From an uncultured Verrucomicrobiota bacterium (GTDB lineage Bacteria > Verrucomicrobiota > Verrucomicrobiia > Opitutales > Opitutaceae): 54,699 nucleotides of DNA. The stretch is from the NCBI GenBank assembly GCA_903960515.1, contig CAJCBL010000247.1:1-54699 (forward strand). Direction: 5' to 3'. The notes beneath the pieces were generated by a model. That model worked only from the letters and a program-made list of their open reading frames with translations, was not told where the DNA came from and made no database searches. Below are positions 44,701 to 52,087 of this stretch, piece after piece; within the stretch, counting starts at the first letter, position 1, and each line of letters opens with the position of its first letter. The translations under genes were made by a program, and so were the position numbers.

Positions 44701-45375
44701 GTTCTGCGCTGTGCCGCGGATGGCGGGGCGGTCCGGAGTGAGGGCGCGGGTACGATGGGCGGATATCGCCTCCTCGCTCAGGAGGCTGCGCAGGTCGTCG
44801 TCGGAGAGCAGGTTGACCTTCTGGATCTCGTGGGAGGTGCGGAAGCCGTCGAAGTAGTGCAGGAACGGTACGCGGCCTTCGAGGGTGGTGGTGCTGGCGA
44901 TGGCGGCGAAATCATGCGCCTCCTGCGGGGTGTTCGAGCAGAGCATCGCAAAGCCGGTCTGGCGGCAGGCCATCACGTCGCCGTGGTCGCCGAAGATGGA
45001 CAGCGCGTGGGTGGCCAGCGCGCGGGCCGTCACGTGCAGCACAAACGGATGCAGCTCGCCGGCGATCTTGTACATGTTCGGGATATACAGCAGCAGTCCC
45101 TGCGAGCAGGTGAAAGAGCTGGCGAGGGAACCGGCCTGGAGGGCGCCGTGCACGGCACCGGCGGCACCGGCCTCCGACTGCATCTCCATCACCTCGGGCA
45201 CCTGGCCCCAGAGGTTGGTCTTCTTCTTGGCCGCCCACTCGTCACAATGCTCGCCCATGGGCGAGGAGGGGGTGATGGGGTAGATCGCGAACACCTCATT
45301 GAGGCGATAGGCGACCGACGCTGCGGCTTCGTTGGCGTCCATGGCGACGCACTTCGGTTGCAGAGGCTTGATCAC
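41791..45375 (-). CDS. nifJ: Pyruvate:ferredoxin (flavodoxin) oxidoreductase
   Basis: This is a 1194-residue homodimer-type PFOR, full length for the family. It decarboxylates pyruvate to acetyl-CoA and CO2 and reduces ferredoxin. It has the pyruvate-binding N-terminus YPITPSSPMGE, domain II GDHGDVMACRQTGFAML, and two [4Fe-4S] clusters in the inserted ferredoxin domain (CIQCNKCALVCPH near 695 and CTGCTLCARVCPAKD near 748). The TPP domain carries GCGETPYVKLL, NATGCTSIYGG and GGDGWAYDIGYGGVDH, and the C-terminal part YSNTGGQKSKSTP is present. It transcribes with the DHOD-like gene and diverges from the HEAT-repeat gene. With HydABC it implies H2-evolving fermentation. Confidence 0.97.
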   Translation of the reverse strand: MIKPLQPKCVAMDANEAAASVAYRLNEVFAIYPITPSSPMGEHCDEWAAKKKTNLWGQVPEVMEMQSEAGAAGAVHGALQAGSLASSFTCSQGLLLYIPNMYKIAGELHPFVLHVTARALATHALSIFGDHGDVMACRQTGFAMLCSNTPQEAHDFAAIASTTTLEGRVPFLHYFDGFRTSHEIQKVNLLSDDDLRSLLSEEAISAHRTRALTPDRPAIRGTAQNPDVFFQAREAANGFYDRLPALVQKKMDEFGELTGRKYKLFDYYGDAQAERVIVIMGSGFEAACEAVDHLNKTGAKVGVLSVRLYRPFSIENFLQALPSTVKTIAVLDRVKEAGAPGEPLYMDVVTAFAESDTRKVSKIIGGRYGLGSKEFTPAMVIGVFDELPKAKSKKHFTVGIIDDVTRTSLDYDTELDTEMDDVTRSVFFGLGADGTVSANKNSIKIIGEETDFFAQGYFVYDSKKSGAMTTSHLRFGPRPIRSTYLIRQANFVACHQSTFVDKVDMTSIARPGATFLVNSSGTPQQVWDSFPLEMQEAVIAKKLQVHAIDAFKVAKESGMTGQINTVMQTAFFALAGILPREEAIGQIKKAIQKSYGKKGEEIVKKNWIAVDNSVAALHQVPVPAAPTTKRRRPPVVSADAPDFVQRVTARMMAGEGDLLPVSAFPIDGTFPLSTTRWEKRNLAQDIPVWDTALCIQCNKCALVCPHAAIRTNFYPNKALEGAPETFKTAKFRSNENPDCGFTIQVAPEDCTGCTLCARVCPAKDKSNLQKKALMMQPQPALLEQEKRNWDFFLKLPKPDRTLLKPDLKGSQFMEPLFEFSGACTGCGETPYVKLLTQFYGDRLLVANATGCTSIYGGNLPTTPYCTNAEGRGPAWSNSLFEDNAEYGLGLRLAADQLEIKAQLLLTSLASHVGDGIVEALAKADQTTEAGIAEARRIVGALKQKLATVNQPEAKTLVQLADYLVKKSVWVLGGDGWAYDIGYGGVDHVLSTGRNVNILVLDTEVYSNTGGQKSKSTPMGAVAKFSANGKDTAKKDIALMAMQYGNVYVARVAMGAKDSQTIQAFREAESFNGPSLIIAYSHCIAHGYSMVNGFDQQKLAVESGHWPMFRYDPRRPARGEAEFVLDSGAPKVALSEYTKNEIRYQFLHKVDPVRAKMLGDKAQANISTRWAVYQQLADAAKAAVAPKVTPPAAAS

Positions 45376-45641
45376 GGTGGTGGAGAGGTTGGTTGGCAGA
45401 CGGTTCGACTAACGAAGCAGTATTGCATAGCGAGGCCCTGCGAAGCTCGTCAAACGTTGCGAAAGGCTGGGCATATTTTGCGCGGAGCGGCCCGGGCATT
45501 GACCGGCATCAAGCATTTCCTGTGCTTGCCGCGGCACGCCAGGCTGCGCAACCTGCGCCCCGTCCGCTGCCGCCTGCTCCCCTTGAGTACACGCCCGTGT
45601 ACCCAAGTGATCGACTCGCCCGAGCTCAACGCTTTCGCCCC

Positions 45642-47444
45642 ATGCTTGGTCCCCACCCCATCCGCCGGCTCGCCGTCCTAGGCCTGCTCGGGGGCGCCAT
45701 CTTCGCCGGTTTCGTGGCCTACCTCTGGCACACCGAGGACAGCGTGGAATGGGACTGGGAGCGCCTCGACTCGACCATCGTCGGGCGGGCACTGGGGCGA
45801 ACTATAGCGAATGGCAGGCAAAGCCATGAGTTCTCCATCGAGTTGAACATGCATAGGGAAGTCGGTTACGCCCAAGTGCTGCCGCTGCTGGACAGCTCGG
45901 CACCAGAAGTCCGCGACGCCGCTGCGGCCATTCTGGTATCCACTCGCCTCGGTAAACCGGAAGATTTCGCAACCTTGGTCGCTGGCCATCGTCGCGGCCT
46001 TCCAGTGCTCCCCGTCATCAATGCCATCGGGACTCCGGAAGCGGAGGAGTATGTGTTCGCCGAGCGGAGCAAATCCAGAGCGCCGACCGACCTCGCTTGG
46101 GCCGTTCTCTCAACTGGCCCGCGCGGGCACGAAGCCCTCGCGGCGATCTACCGGAGCCCTGAGCCCATCGCCCCGGAACTTCACCGCGCCCTATGCGCGA
46201 TCCTGCACGCCAAACCCAATCCTTCGCTCCCACCTCCTCCCATCGCCCCAACCTGTCTCGCGGTCGCTCGCGACTCCACTGTACCTCCACACAACCGTAC
46301 TGCGGCCCTCGAACTGCTCGGGCTGCTGGGCGACAATGCCGCGGAGACCGTGCCATCCCTCCGCGGGATCGCCGGCAGCAAATCAGACCCAATCGCTGCG
46401 GCAGCGGGTGTCGCAGCGGATCGGATCGAAGGGAAAGGAACCCTCGCCCGCCTCCTCCCGGATCTCGAGTTCGAGCTGGGGCCGGAGTATCCCACTGTTT
46501 GGCGCTCGCTCGAGGATACGCTGCGCGAACTCTCCAGTCTTGGCTATTCCGGTCACGCCGCCGGCCCTCAGGTGGTCCGCTTGCTCGACTCCCATAAATG
46601 GGAACTGCGAGTAGAAGCCGCCCGCCTGCTCGGAGCCATCGGCTACACCGAAGCCACCCCGCAGCTGCTCTTGGCTTTGGAGAACAGCAACGACTGGCTC
46701 CTCTCCGGAGCCGCCGCCGAAGCACTCGTGCGTCTTGGTGCCCATGAGGCGATCCCCGCCCTACAACGCCTCGCCGCCGGCCACTGGTATCCGCCAATTC
46801 GTGCCTTGGCGGCTGAGTCCATCCGGGTTCTCGCCGGCGAAACCCGGTTCCCGAAGCCCGAGCGCCCTCGGAAATATATCGAGTGGGACCGCGATATGGC
46901 CGTCGATCGCCACGTTCGGGAATTCGACGCGCACCCGCCGGAGCGAACGGTGCTTCGGATTCTCGGTCCCCGGCTCGCCTGTTTCGCCGGCAGTACCTGG
47001 GACCGCGCTTGGCTCTGGCGCGCCTACCGGGTCGCCAAAGCCTCGACATCCCACTCGTCGAGGCCCGACTACGGCCAAGCCTTCGGCGATGGGTATCTGC
47101 TCGGTTACGACGACGGCGAATGGGGCGGCCGTATCGCCTACATGGTGAAGGGAGAACTCGTTCGCGAGTTCCGGGTGGGCAACTCCAAGGGTTTCTACCC
47201 GATGCCCTTCGGCTTGGTCGCGGTCACCTCACATTTTCAGTCCGGCGAGAGCATGCTCTACCTCATCACGAGCGGTGCCGGGGGGGCTGTCACCTGCGAG
47301 CCATACAAGCGCATCCCCTTCGAGACCGAGAGCGGATTCAGTTTCGCCCCCGTCGCCCGCCGATGGAACCGCGAGTTGCTCATCGTCGGCAATCACCAGG
47401 CAATGGTGCTCACCCGAGCCGGCGAACTCCGGTTAGCCGACTGA
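45642..47444 (+). CDS. Membrane-anchored HEAT-repeat protein
   Basis: This is a 600-residue protein with one N-terminal membrane helix (RRLAVLGLLGGAIFAGFVAYLW), then HEAT/PBS-lyase-type helical repeats (VLPLLDSSAPEVRDAAAAIL; AETVPSLRGIAGSKSDPIAA; WELRVEAARLLGAIGYTEAT; AAEALVRLGAHEAIPALQRL). A C-terminal beta-rich domain of ~170 residues (YGQAFGDGYLLGYDDGEWGG, LRVGNSKGFYPMPFGLVAVT-like strands) follows. ATG 45642 is chosen because sequence upstream is Pro/Arg-rich and overlaps the nifJ promoter region. Function unknown; probably a scaffold facing the periplasm. A 51-bp piece of this gene is repeated downstream. Confidence 0.78.
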   Translation: MLGPHPIRRLAVLGLLGGAIFAGFVAYLWHTEDSVEWDWERLDSTIVGRALGRTIANGRQSHEFSIELNMHREVGYAQVLPLLDSSAPEVRDAAAAILVSTRLGKPEDFATLVAGHRRGLPVLPVINAIGTPEAEEYVFAERSKSRAPTDLAWAVLSTGPRGHEALAAIYRSPEPIAPELHRALCAILHAKPNPSLPPPPIAPTCLAVARDSTVPPHNRTAALELLGLLGDNAAETVPSLRGIAGSKSDPIAAAAGVAADRIEGKGTLARLLPDLEFELGPEYPTVWRSLEDTLRELSSLGYSGHAAGPQVVRLLDSHKWELRVEAARLLGAIGYTEATPQLLLALENSNDWLLSGAAAEALVRLGAHEAIPALQRLAAGHWYPPIRALAAESIRVLAGETRFPKPERPRKYIEWDRDMAVDRHVREFDAHPPERTVLRILGPRLACFAGSTWDRAWLWRAYRVAKASTSHSSRPDYGQAFGDGYLLGYDDGEWGGRIAYMVKGELVREFRVGNSKGFYPMPFGLVAVTSHFQSGESMLYLITSGAGGAVTCEPYKRIPFETESGFSFAPVARRWNRELLIVGNHQAMVLTRAGELRLAD

Positions 47445-47586
47445 CCCCGACTTGGGCGGTCCGGGCCTTTCAGTGGCTCATCGTCGTCTGGGGCAAACCC
47501 CGTCTCCGATTGCACTAGCCTCGCTGTTTCACGCGTGCGCCGGCCCTTCGAAGCTTCGCACTGGGGCCTCCAGCCGTTGAGTTACT

Positions 47587-47620
47587 ACCGTTTGGGTTCA
47601 CGTCCGTGAACCCAAACGGT
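47587..47620. repeat. Perfect 16-bp inverted repeat
   Basis: ACCGTTTGGGTTCACG, a two-base TC centre, then CGTGAACCCAAACGGT: 34 bp with no mismatch. It is longer and more exact than a normal terminator stem and has no T-run. It could be an operator, a cruciform site or the end of a mobile element. Confidence 0.9.
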
Positions 47621-47676
47621 CGGAGTGTAGAGCACTGCATCCACGAACTGAACGCAGCCGGCTTTCGGGCTGAGAA

Positions 47677-47727
47677 TGCCGCTGCTAGACGGCTCGGCAC
47701 CAGAAGTTCGCGACGCCGCCGCGGCCG
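47677..47727 (+). pseudogene. Remnant copy of HEAT-repeat gene segment
   Basis: About 47 of 51 bases match 45881-45931 of the HEAT-repeat gene (coding for PLLDSSAPEVRDAAAA). Similarity stops abruptly on both sides, consistent with a decayed duplicate. Confidence 0.65.
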
Positions 47728-48015
47728 CCTGCACTCCGCGAACCGGCGGCCGCCGCCCAGGCAGTGTTCAGGCAGTTCGGCAGCAACAGCCTCTGCTCTG
47801 TTCTTCAGCGGTGGTGTAGGGGCGTAGCCCCCGCAATCATCGCAACGCAGAGCGCTGGCACGGCGCACCGCCCGCGACCAAACCGGTACTGGCGCAAGGC
47901 CCGCCCCTTCAATCGGACAGCGTGGTTGCGCCTAGGGGCTACGCCCTGGGCTGCCGTTGGCCTCGCTGCACCGGGGGTTTCAGATCGCCGCCGGCAGACC
48001 GATGGGGCCTCTCCG

Positions 48016-48312
48016 ATGAGCATGCATGACCACAAGCGCGACGCTTGGCATCGCAGCCTTGGGGAGGCCGCAGTGCCCGAGGCCCACGATCCGGCCACCC
48101 GCCGGGCCATCGAACAGGCGGGGTCTTTGGCCAAGGAATTCCATGACCGCGGGCGCCTCCTCAAGCCCTTCGAGGCCATGGCCGTAGCCTGCAAGGACGG
48201 CCACAGCACGGAGACGCTCTATTCCCTCGCCCGCACCACCGCCTTCGCCACGGGCGGCGACATCGACACCATTCTCAAACACCTCGAGCACTCGTGGCCC
48301 GACTTCGTCTGA
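48016..48312 (+). CDS. Hypothetical 98-residue protein
   Basis: A short soluble protein, MSMHDHKRDAWHRSLGEAAV..., rich in His, Glu and Ala. It has a helical middle (RRAIEQAGSLAKEFHDRGRLL) and a C-terminus ILKHLEHSWPDFV. No family is recognised. Start and composition look normal for this genome, and the gene stands alone. Confidence 0.55.
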   Translation: MSMHDHKRDAWHRSLGEAAVPEAHDPATRRAIEQAGSLAKEFHDRGRLLKPFEAMAVACKDGHSTETLYSLARTTAFATGGDIDTILKHLEHSWPDFV

Positions 48313-48478
48313 AGTCCTCACCTACGGCCACTTCCGAGCAGCGAACGAATCCTGCAGCCTTGTAGGCACTGGTGGCGCGGCGTGGCGTGGCGCGGCGCTG
48401 CTCGGCCGCTGGCGGTGGGGCCGGCGCCACGGCGTCCTTTTCGGGCGGGCGCTTCGCCGCAGCCAACCCACTCGCCCC

Positions 48479-48730
48479 CTACGCCCGCACCAGTAGCAGC
48501 CCCAGCAGCCCCAACCAGCCCGCCCACACCACCAGCGCGGTGCGCAGCCAAAGCCGCGCGGTGAACGTAAGGCAGGTTTCCTCACGAAGGATGGGATCGG
48601 AGCCAAGGCCGAGCGAGGAGGCGCGGTACCGCCGCCGGGCGCGCTCGCCCGCCAGGGAGGCGGAGGCGTGGGCAGAGGCTGGCGACGCGGCCAAGATGGC
48701 GCGGGCAGCGGAGTAGCTTTGCGGATTCAT
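48479..48730 (-). CDS. Small single-helix membrane protein (83 residues)
   Basis: MNPQSYSAARAILAASPASA... with a C-terminal membrane helix (LRTALVVWAGWLGLLGLLLV). It diverges from the WYL regulator across 58 bp, a common arrangement for a regulator and its target. No family is recognised. Confidence 0.45.
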   Translation of the reverse strand: MNPQSYSAARAILAASPASAHASASLAGERARRRYRASSLGLGSDPILREETCLTFTARLWLRTALVVWAGWLGLLGLLLVRA

Positions 48731-48788
48731 GCGCCCACTTTAGCGCAGAGGGTTGGACATCCGCCGTCCTGCCCCGCAACACTCCGCC

Positions 48789-49781
48789 ATGCCCGCCGCC
48801 GTCCCCGTACGCCTCTCCCGCCCGCCCTACGAGCGCATGACCTACATCCACGAGCAGCTCCAGCTCGACAAGCACCCCAACTGCTCCACGCTGGCCGAGC
48901 ACTTCGAGGTATCCAGTAAGACCATCCAGCGCGACCTCGAGTTCATGCGCGACCGCTGGCAACTGCCCCTCGCCTACGACGAGACCCGCCACGGCTACTA
49001 CTACTCCGAGCCGGTCGAAAACCTCCCGCTGGTGACCATGACCGAGGGCGAACTGGTGGCGCTGCTGGTAGCCCAGAAGGCGGTGGAGCAATACGCCGGC
49101 ACCGCCTTCGAGGCGCCGCTCACCAACGCCTTCGCCAAGCTCACCGCGCAGCTCGACGGCCCGGTCACCGTCGCCCTGGGCGCCGCCCGCCATGTGTTCT
49201 CCTTCAAGGCCGCCGGGCCCGCCAAGGCCGACCTCGAGCTCTTCCGCCAGCTCAGCCAAGCGGTGCTGGAGACCCGCGAGATCGCCTTCGACTATCGCGG
49301 CCTTGGCGACGCCAAGCCGGCCCGCCGCCGCCTCCAGCCCTGGCATCTGTGTTGCGTGGACAACCAGTGGTATCTCATCGGCCACGACCTCGAGCGCGAC
49401 GCCAAGCGCACCTTCGCCCTCCCGCGTATCGCCGGAGTCGAGCTCTCCAGCCGCACCTTCCCCCGCGCCGCCGGCTTCTCCATCCGCGAGCACCTCGGAG
49501 GCAGCTTCGGCATCATCGCCGGCACCGGCGACTACAGCGTGCGCCTGCGCTTCGACTCCTGGGCCGCCCAGCTCGTACGCGAGCGCTTCTGGCACGATTC
49601 CCAGGAACTCGCCGAGCGGCGCGACGGCGGCCTCGACCTCACCCTGCAGCTCGACAGCCTCGCCGAGGTCGAGCGCTGGGTCCTGAGCTGGGGTGAGCAT
49701 GTGGAGGTGCTCGCCCCCAAGATGCTGCGCCAGCGCCTCGCCACCGTGGCGGCCAAGGTAGCCGCCCGCCACAGCGGTTGA
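48789..49781 (+). CDS. WYL-domain transcriptional regulator
   Basis: This 330-residue regulator has an N-terminal winged helix-turn-helix (RMTYIHEQLQLDKHPNCSTL, HFEVSSKTIQRDLEFMRDRW) and a central WYL domain with the namesake motif (VDNQWYLIGHD) and conserved basic residues (KRTFALPRIAGV). A WCX-type C-terminal extension (VRLRFDSWAAQLVRERFWHD) follows. WYL proteins sense nucleotides or single-stranded DNA and often control DNA-damage or defence genes. No defence genes are recognised next to it. ATG 48789 starts just before the HTH. Confidence 0.9.
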   Translation: MPAAVPVRLSRPPYERMTYIHEQLQLDKHPNCSTLAEHFEVSSKTIQRDLEFMRDRWQLPLAYDETRHGYYYSEPVENLPLVTMTEGELVALLVAQKAVEQYAGTAFEAPLTNAFAKLTAQLDGPVTVALGAARHVFSFKAAGPAKADLELFRQLSQAVLETREIAFDYRGLGDAKPARRRLQPWHLCCVDNQWYLIGHDLERDAKRTFALPRIAGVELSSRTFPRAAGFSIREHLGGSFGIIAGTGDYSVRLRFDSWAAQLVRERFWHDSQELAERRDGGLDLTLQLDSLAEVERWVLSWGEHVEVLAPKMLRQRLATVAAKVAARHSG

Positions 49782-49855
49782 TTTTCAAGTCCGCTTTACG
49801 GGTACACGCTGCCTGGCGGCTCGACCCCGCGCTGCGTCGTAAGCAAAACTGCCGG

Positions 49856-51844
49856 ATGCGCGTAGCCCCAATCCGCCATCCGATCACGCTCCTCGCCCTC
49901 GTCCACCTGCTGGGCACCCTCCCTTCCTTCGCCGCCACCTACTTCGTGGCCCCCGCCGGCAACGACTCCGCCGCCGGCTCCGAGGCCGCCCCATGGCGCA
50001 CCCTCCAGCGCGCCGCAGATCACCCCGCCCTCACCGGCGGCGACACCGTGTATGTACGCGGCGGCACCTACGCCCAGAGCGTCACGCTCACCCGCTCCGG
50101 CACCGATGCCGCCCGCCCCATAACCTTCGCGGCCTATCCGGGCGAATACCCGAGACTCGACGGCACCTCGCTCACTCCGCCCGACGACACCACCGGCCTG
50201 ATCACCATCAACTCCGCCGGCTTCCTGCGCGTTGTCGGCTTCGAGCTCGCCAATTACCGCGCCAACGACGGTTCAACCAACCATAAAAAAGTCCCCTGCG
50301 GCATCTACCTGCACGGCACCTGCCGCGACATCGAGATTCGCGGCAACAACATCCACGACATCGCCAACCACTTCGCCAACGGCGACGCCTTCGGCTTCGT
50401 AGCCTATGGCGACACCGTAGCCCCGATCACCGGCCTGGTCGTGGCCGACAACGAGGTTCACCACTGCTCCACGGGCAACAGCGAGACGCTCACCATCAAC
50501 GGCAATGTCGTCGGCTTCCGCATCACCGGAAACCGGATTCACCACAACACCAACATCGGCATCGACATCATCGGCTACGAGGCCACCTGCCCCGATCCCG
50601 CCCAAGACCGCGCCCGCAGCGGCGTAGTCCGCGCCAACACCGTCTGGGAGTGCACTAGCACCGCCAATCCCGCCTACAACAACCTCCCCGCCGCCGGAGG
50701 CATCTACGTGGACGGAGGCACCGACATCCTCATCGAGAACAACACCAGCTATCAGAACGACATCGGGCTGGAGCTCACCAGCGAGCACACCGGCCGCAAC
50801 TCCGACCACTGCACCGCCCGCAACAACCTCATCTGGGGCAACCGTATCGGCGGCATCTTCCTGGGCGGCTCTGAGCCCCAAAATGGCGGCTCCGAATACA
50901 ACCTGGTCGCCTCAAACACCCTTTGGGCCAACGACACCCGCGGCGATGGCAACGGCGAGATCCAGTTCAGCCATTGGTGCGCCCACAACACCCTCCGCCA
51001 CAACCTGGTGGTCGCCGGCGCGCAAGCACTGCTCTGCAGCAACCCCGTTGCCGCCACCCTCAACGGCCGCGCCACCAACACCGACAACCAGTTCGACTGG
51101 AACCTCTGGTGGGCCCCCGGCGGCCCCACAGCCTCACAATGGCAGTGGAAAAACACCACACGCACCGGCTTCGACGGCGCCTCCGGCTGGAAAACCGCCA
51201 CCGGCCAGGACCCGCGCTCGCTCTTCGTAGACCCTCGTTTGCGCAACGCTTCGCTCGTGGGCACCGCCGACCTCCACCTACGCAGCGACTCACCTGCCGT
51301 CGACGCCGGCGACCCCACCGCCGCGCCAGCCGCCGGCGAAAGCGACCTCGACCGCTTGGCCCGCCTCACCGGCACCCGCCTCGATATCGGCGCCGACGAA
51401 CTCTCCCCCTACGACGCGTGGCGCCGCACCCGTTTCGGAGCCGGCGAACCGGCCACCTCTCTGCCAGCCGCCGACCCCGACGCCGATGGGGTGCCCAATA
51501 TCCTCGAATACGCCCTCGGCGGCGATCCGCTCTCCGCCTCCTCCGCGCCGCAGCCCCTGGTGGGCACCGCCGCCGGCAGCTCCGCCCCAACCTTCACCTT
51601 CGCCCGGCAGGGCCTCGCGTCCGACCTCATCTACCGGGTCCAGGTAAGCACCGATCTCGTTGTTTGGACCGATGGTTCCACCTACGGCCCGTCCGGCGAT
51701 TCCCCGAACACTGCGCTCACCACCGAAATCGCCAGTACTGTAAGCGGCAACACCACTCTGCTTACGCTCCGCGCCAACCTCGCGCCCGGCTCGCCCCGCC
51801 TCTTTCTCCGTTTGGCGACCAGTTTCGCCGCCGCCGCCCCCTAG
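49856..51844 (+). CDS. Secreted right-handed parallel beta-helix protein with verrucomicrobial C-terminal tail
   Basis: This is a 662-residue exported protein. The signal peptide is PITLLALVHLLGTLPSFA, then TYFVAPAGNDSAAGSEAAPW and GGDTVYVRGGTYAQSV open a DUF1565/PL9-like beta helix. The body has many rungs (IRGNNIHDIANH, VVADNEVHHC, ITGNRIHHNTN, IENNTSYQND, ARNNLIWGNR). After the helix comes DPDADGVPNILEYALGGDP, a calcium-binding-like tail common in verrucomicrobial secreted proteins, then a final beta module (YRVQVSTDLVVWTDG). It likely acts on plant or algal polysaccharide; catalytic residues cannot be assigned with confidence. It starts 74 bp after the WYL gene. Confidence 0.82.
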   Translation: MRVAPIRHPITLLALVHLLGTLPSFAATYFVAPAGNDSAAGSEAAPWRTLQRAADHPALTGGDTVYVRGGTYAQSVTLTRSGTDAARPITFAAYPGEYPRLDGTSLTPPDDTTGLITINSAGFLRVVGFELANYRANDGSTNHKKVPCGIYLHGTCRDIEIRGNNIHDIANHFANGDAFGFVAYGDTVAPITGLVVADNEVHHCSTGNSETLTINGNVVGFRITGNRIHHNTNIGIDIIGYEATCPDPAQDRARSGVVRANTVWECTSTANPAYNNLPAAGGIYVDGGTDILIENNTSYQNDIGLELTSEHTGRNSDHCTARNNLIWGNRIGGIFLGGSEPQNGGSEYNLVASNTLWANDTRGDGNGEIQFSHWCAHNTLRHNLVVAGAQALLCSNPVAATLNGRATNTDNQFDWNLWWAPGGPTASQWQWKNTTRTGFDGASGWKTATGQDPRSLFVDPRLRNASLVGTADLHLRSDSPAVDAGDPTAAPAAGESDLDRLARLTGTRLDIGADELSPYDAWRRTRFGAGEPATSLPAADPDADGVPNILEYALGGDPLSASSAPQPLVGTAAGSSAPTFTFARQGLASDLIYRVQVSTDLVVWTDGSTYGPSGDSPNTALTTEIASTVSGNTTLLTLRANLAPGSPRLFLRLATSFAAAAP

Positions 51845-52087
51845 CCCAGCACCTCCTCGCGCTTCGCCGCGGGGCTGAGCGCCTCTCGCCGGGCCCGGTA
51901 TTTCAGCCGCCAGCACCTTCACTCGTGAGAGCGCTGCCATGCCCGCCCCCACGGCTCACCGCATCGGCCGGCCGGTTTCCCGGGGGCTTCGCCCCATCTT
52001 TGCCCTTCAGCCGAAGGGGCTGGGGCCGATAGGGCCTTCACCCCTTGTGTGGCGGCCTTCAGCTGTTCACGTCAGGGACCTATCCGC

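Larger units (their letters stand above)
47445..48015. other. Intergenic region with perfect palindrome and gene remnant
   Basis: About 570 bp. It contains the palindrome at 47587-47620 and a 51-bp copy of HEAT-gene sequence at 47677-47727. No intact gene is seen. Confidence 0.6.

Noticed and set aside
43258-45681. Long plus-strand frame opposite nifJ
   Set aside because: Antisense shadow of an unmistakable PFOR gene.
48789-49781. Marker of an anti-phage defence island
   Set aside because: WYL regulators often accompany defence systems, but the flanking genes here (HEAT protein, beta-helix protein, small ORFs) show no defence signatures.
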